A DNA stretch of 64,000 nt, taken from NCBI GenBank assembly GCA_016214695.1, contig JACRNY010000002.1, forward strand, positions 62,001 to 126,000, in the 5' to 3' direction. The stretch's first letter is position 1; every line of letters begins with the position of its first letter. The stretch comes from Nitrosomonadales bacterium. GTDB taxonomy: Bacteria > Pseudomonadota > Gammaproteobacteria > Burkholderiales > Gallionellaceae. Under the pieces are notes generated by a model. It was given only the letters and a program-made list of their open reading frames with translations. It ran no database searches and was not told the DNA's origin. Below, piece after piece: positions 62,364 through 64,000 of the stretch. A program made the translations under genes and the position numbers.

Positions 62364-62477
62364 GACTCCTCCGATGACTGATTGGGTTGGGAGTCGGAAT
62401 TATGATCGAAGACGGCGCGGAATGCTCAAGACTCAGCCGGGTGAGCTTGCGCTGCCCAGCCTGCATTCCCGCCGCAC

Positions 62478-62696
62478 TTATTTCAGCGTGCGCAACACCT
62501 GCATCTCGGCCTTGAGCCAATCTTCCAGTTCGTGGCCAGGAACGAAACCGCGCTCTTTCGCCAGGTAGTAGGCGATCTGCTCTATCTGAGAACGCATCTC
62601 TTTTGCCTTGGTGTTCGCCTCATCGTGGCTGTGGCTGTGGTTCTCGGCGTTGAAGGGTATGACGAGTTCCCCGTACAGCGGCTGTTCCTGGCTCAT
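62478..62696 (-). CDS. DUF2934 family small protein
   Basis: 72 aa. C-terminal half RSQIEQIAYYLAKERGFVPGHELEDWLKAEMQV matches the DUF2934 pattern (IA..AY..AE.RG...G...DW..AE). A His-rich spacer (ENHSHSHDEAN) precedes it. Function unknown. Confidence 0.85.
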   Translation of the reverse strand: MSQEQPLYGELVIPFNAENHSHSHDEANTKAKEMRSQIEQIAYYLAKERGFVPGHELEDWLKAEMQVLRTLK

Positions 62697-62932
62697 GGTG
62701 GAAGTCCTTTGTTGGAAAGACTTCCATTAGTAGCAACTGCCGGTTACAGCAATATGACGGCAGGCGCCGATCCGGATGACACTACCGTGCCCAGTGCGAT
62801 TGCCATTCCCGGGCCGCGGCCGCGCTCGCGTGTATTGACGCCGGCACAGGCACAGGACTAGGCTATACGCATCGTGACAGCCTGCATGCCTGCACAGGCA
62901 TGGGAATGATCTACTGAAACCGGAGAACTGCC

Positions 62933-63184
62933 ATGATCGATAGAGAAGCCGTTCTGCATACGCTCAAATGCAGCCCAAGCCAGTATCCGAAGATGCTGGA
63001 TGAGCGGTTCCCCCACATCCTGGAAAATATCATCAAGCTCTGGGATACACCCGAGGCGGAGCCCTATCTCTCCGAGTTGCTGCGGCCCAATGCCGGCAGG
63101 TTCGACCGCGAGGGATTTCCGGATGAAGCGTGGGAGGAGATATTGCACCTGCAGGTACTCCACGGCAAACAGCATCCGCATTAG
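62933..63184 (+). CDS. Small conserved-looking protein, unknown
   Basis: 83 aa, acidic and helical: IDREAVLHTLKCSPSQYPKMLDERFPHILENIIKLWDTPEAEPYLSELL. GGAG lies 5 bases before the ATG. No signal peptide and no family recognised. The 236-bp gap upstream shows nothing clear. Confidence 0.65.
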   Translation: MIDREAVLHTLKCSPSQYPKMLDERFPHILENIIKLWDTPEAEPYLSELLRPNAGRFDREGFPDEAWEEILHLQVLHGKQHPH

Positions 63185-63208
63185 GCCGGCAATGCCGGTT
63201 GCTCCGTA

Positions 63209-63784
63209 CTAGTCGTTCGGTGCGAACTGCAAGGAGCAGGACAGCACGCCGGCGATGAACAAATTCTTCCCGTGCCCGACGAATGCACCGGGCGCCAGTT
63301 TGAAGCACGCCAGGTTGGCGAGGATCCTGCGGACCTTTTGCTGCGTCAGCAATTCCCAGGCAGCATCGAACTCGTCCTGTTTGAGGACCAGCTCAAGCAC
63401 CAGTCCGCTCTGGTTCGCCAACTCGGGGATGAGCAAGCGCCCGATCTCGCCGCTGCTGGTGCCTTTTTCCGCTGCGACATAGCCCGATTCACCGAGAGCG
63501 ATATTGACTTTCGAGGCATCGACCGTGGTATGCGCGGCAAGGTAGTCGAACAGCTTGTCGTCGAACTCCTGGTCGGTTTCGCCGTGCGCCTCCTGCTTGC
63601 TCGCGGAACCCAGGAACTCGAAATCGGCACTGGGCTTGTTCTCCGTGAGTTTGCGCACCGAGCCGACCTTCTGGCAGGAGAGCTTGAGCGCGCGGGCGGA
63701 TTTCTGGCTCGACACGTCTTCAGACTTTCCCTTGCTGTGCACGAGAAAGGAATCGAATTTCAGTTCGAGCGTGACTTCTATCAT
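63209..63784 (-). CDS. Unknown protein cotranscribed with an RNA methyltransferase
   Basis: 191 aa from ATG at 63784, which overlaps the stop of the upstream methyltransferase gene (ATGA). Contains FDSFLVHSKGKSEDVSSQKSAR, a Ser/Lys-rich start, and LAAHTTVDASKVNIALGESGYVAA. Likely soluble. No family recognised; coupling suggests an RNA- or ribosome-related role. Confidence 0.65.
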   Translation of the reverse strand: MIEVTLELKFDSFLVHSKGKSEDVSSQKSARALKLSCQKVGSVRKLTENKPSADFEFLGSASKQEAHGETDQEFDDKLFDYLAAHTTVDASKVNIALGESGYVAAEKGTSSGEIGRLLIPELANQSGLVLELVLKQDEFDAAWELLTQQKVRRILANLACFKLAPGAFVGHGKNLFIAGVLSCSLQFAPND

Positions 63785-64000
63785 TTTGGTCTGTTGCTCC
63801 CCGCCACGATCTTGTACTCGAACAACCTGCATTCGATCGCGCCGTTATAAAGTGGTATGCGTTTGGACGGCGTGAGCCGCATGAGTTTGGCGATGCGCAA
63901 GTCGGCGGTGAAGAGGTAGACATCCCAGCCGCCGAACTTCTTCTTCAACACATCACCCAGTTGCGGATACAGCTCGGCGAGTTCGTCCTCGTCGCCCATG
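63781..64000 (-). CDS. RlmL-type rRNA guanine methyltransferase, 5' part beyond window
   Basis: Last 72 codons of a THUMP-containing class I SAM RNA methyltransferase. The tail GWDVYLFTADLRIAKLMRLTPSKRIPLYNGAIECRLFEYKIV matches the conserved C-terminus of the RlmL methylase domain (LYNGAIECRLFEY). The frame stays open to base 64000, so the start and catalytic core are outside. Confidence 0.85.
   Translation of the reverse strand, partial: MGDEDELAELYPQLGDVLKKKFGGWDVYLFTADLRIAKLMRLTPSKRIPLYNGAIECRLFEYKIVAGSNRPK

Noticed and set aside
1-64000. CRISPR array or prophage
   Set aside because: No regular short direct repeats with spacers and no phage structural, integrase or lysis genes were found.

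Overview
The window looks like a chromosome segment of a GC-rich, free-living betaproteobacterium. Gene orders typical of that class support this: the mra/mur/fts cluster starting with mraZ, rpsP-rimM-trmD-rplS, a CcsA-like gene beside ffh, nadD-rsfS-rlmH-maf-rng, yggS-proC-yggT-yggU facing pilT-pilU, and aceE-aceF. Several dispersed repeats and the periplasmic carbonic anhydrases would fit a Nitrosomonadales/Gallionellaceae-like organism. That placement is inference; no 16S rRNA gene is present.

Layout. 1-7.4 kb (minus): peptidoglycan and division cluster mraZ-rsmH-ftsL-ftsI-murE-murF-mraY, with mraY cut by the window start, a clear promoter and MraZ boxes. 7.6-11.4 kb: RNase P RNA with a partial duplication of its 5' end, a small membrane protein, ppx, phoU and rpiA. 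11.5-15.2 kb: tRNA-Ala(CGC), xerD, ogt and the ribosomal operon. 15.2-19.8 kb: CcsA-like protein, ffh, a HAD phosphatase and ilvA. 19.8-25.5 kb (minus): a four-gene envelope operon of 7TM transglutaminase-like protein, ATP-grasp ligase, TPR protein and beta-barrel. 25.5-34.4 kb: a structured intergenic region (possible 6S RNA), fau, aceE, aceF, nadD, rsfS, rlmH, maf and rng. 34.4-36.4 kb: two secreted beta-carbonic anhydrases and HU. 36.6-42.5 kb: an SRPBCC protein, yggU, yggT, proC, yggS, pilT, pilU and an unknown gene. 42.5-47.9 kb: a methionine-sulfoxide repair and envelope-stress module (msrA, DipZ-like, msrB, FecR-like, MXKDX protein) facing an ECF sigma factor and its NrsF-type anti-sigma factor. 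A GTAACC-N16-CGAA promoter lies between the two arms. 47.9-52.8 kb: acylphosphatase, parE and parC.

52.8-59.6 kb is the accessory part. An AT-richer ATPase/DUF4435 gene pair resembles the PARIS anti-phage system (AriA/AriB). It is followed by a mosaic of REP palindromes and a 214-bp direct repeat carrying a copied 3' end of rnhA. This mosaic also holds a copied 3' end of the SEC-C gene, an HNH-type gene and a long attC-like hairpin. Next come rnhA, an orphan ribbon-helix-helix antitoxin, and a winged-helix/nucleotidyltransferase pair with two copies of a palindromic operator. It reads as a small defence and toxin-antitoxin island beside parC. 59.6-64 kb returns to ordinary genes: dimeric dUTPase-like protein, M23 peptidase, isochorismatase-family hydrolase, small unknown proteins and the 3' end of an rRNA methyltransferase cut by the window end.

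The best candidates for undescribed biology are (i) the PARIS-like pair plus HNH mosaic, (ii) the envelope operon whose 'inactive' transglutaminase keeps a Cys-His-Asp triad, (iii) the autoregulated winged-helix/NTase pair and (iv) the ECF/NrsF stress module.
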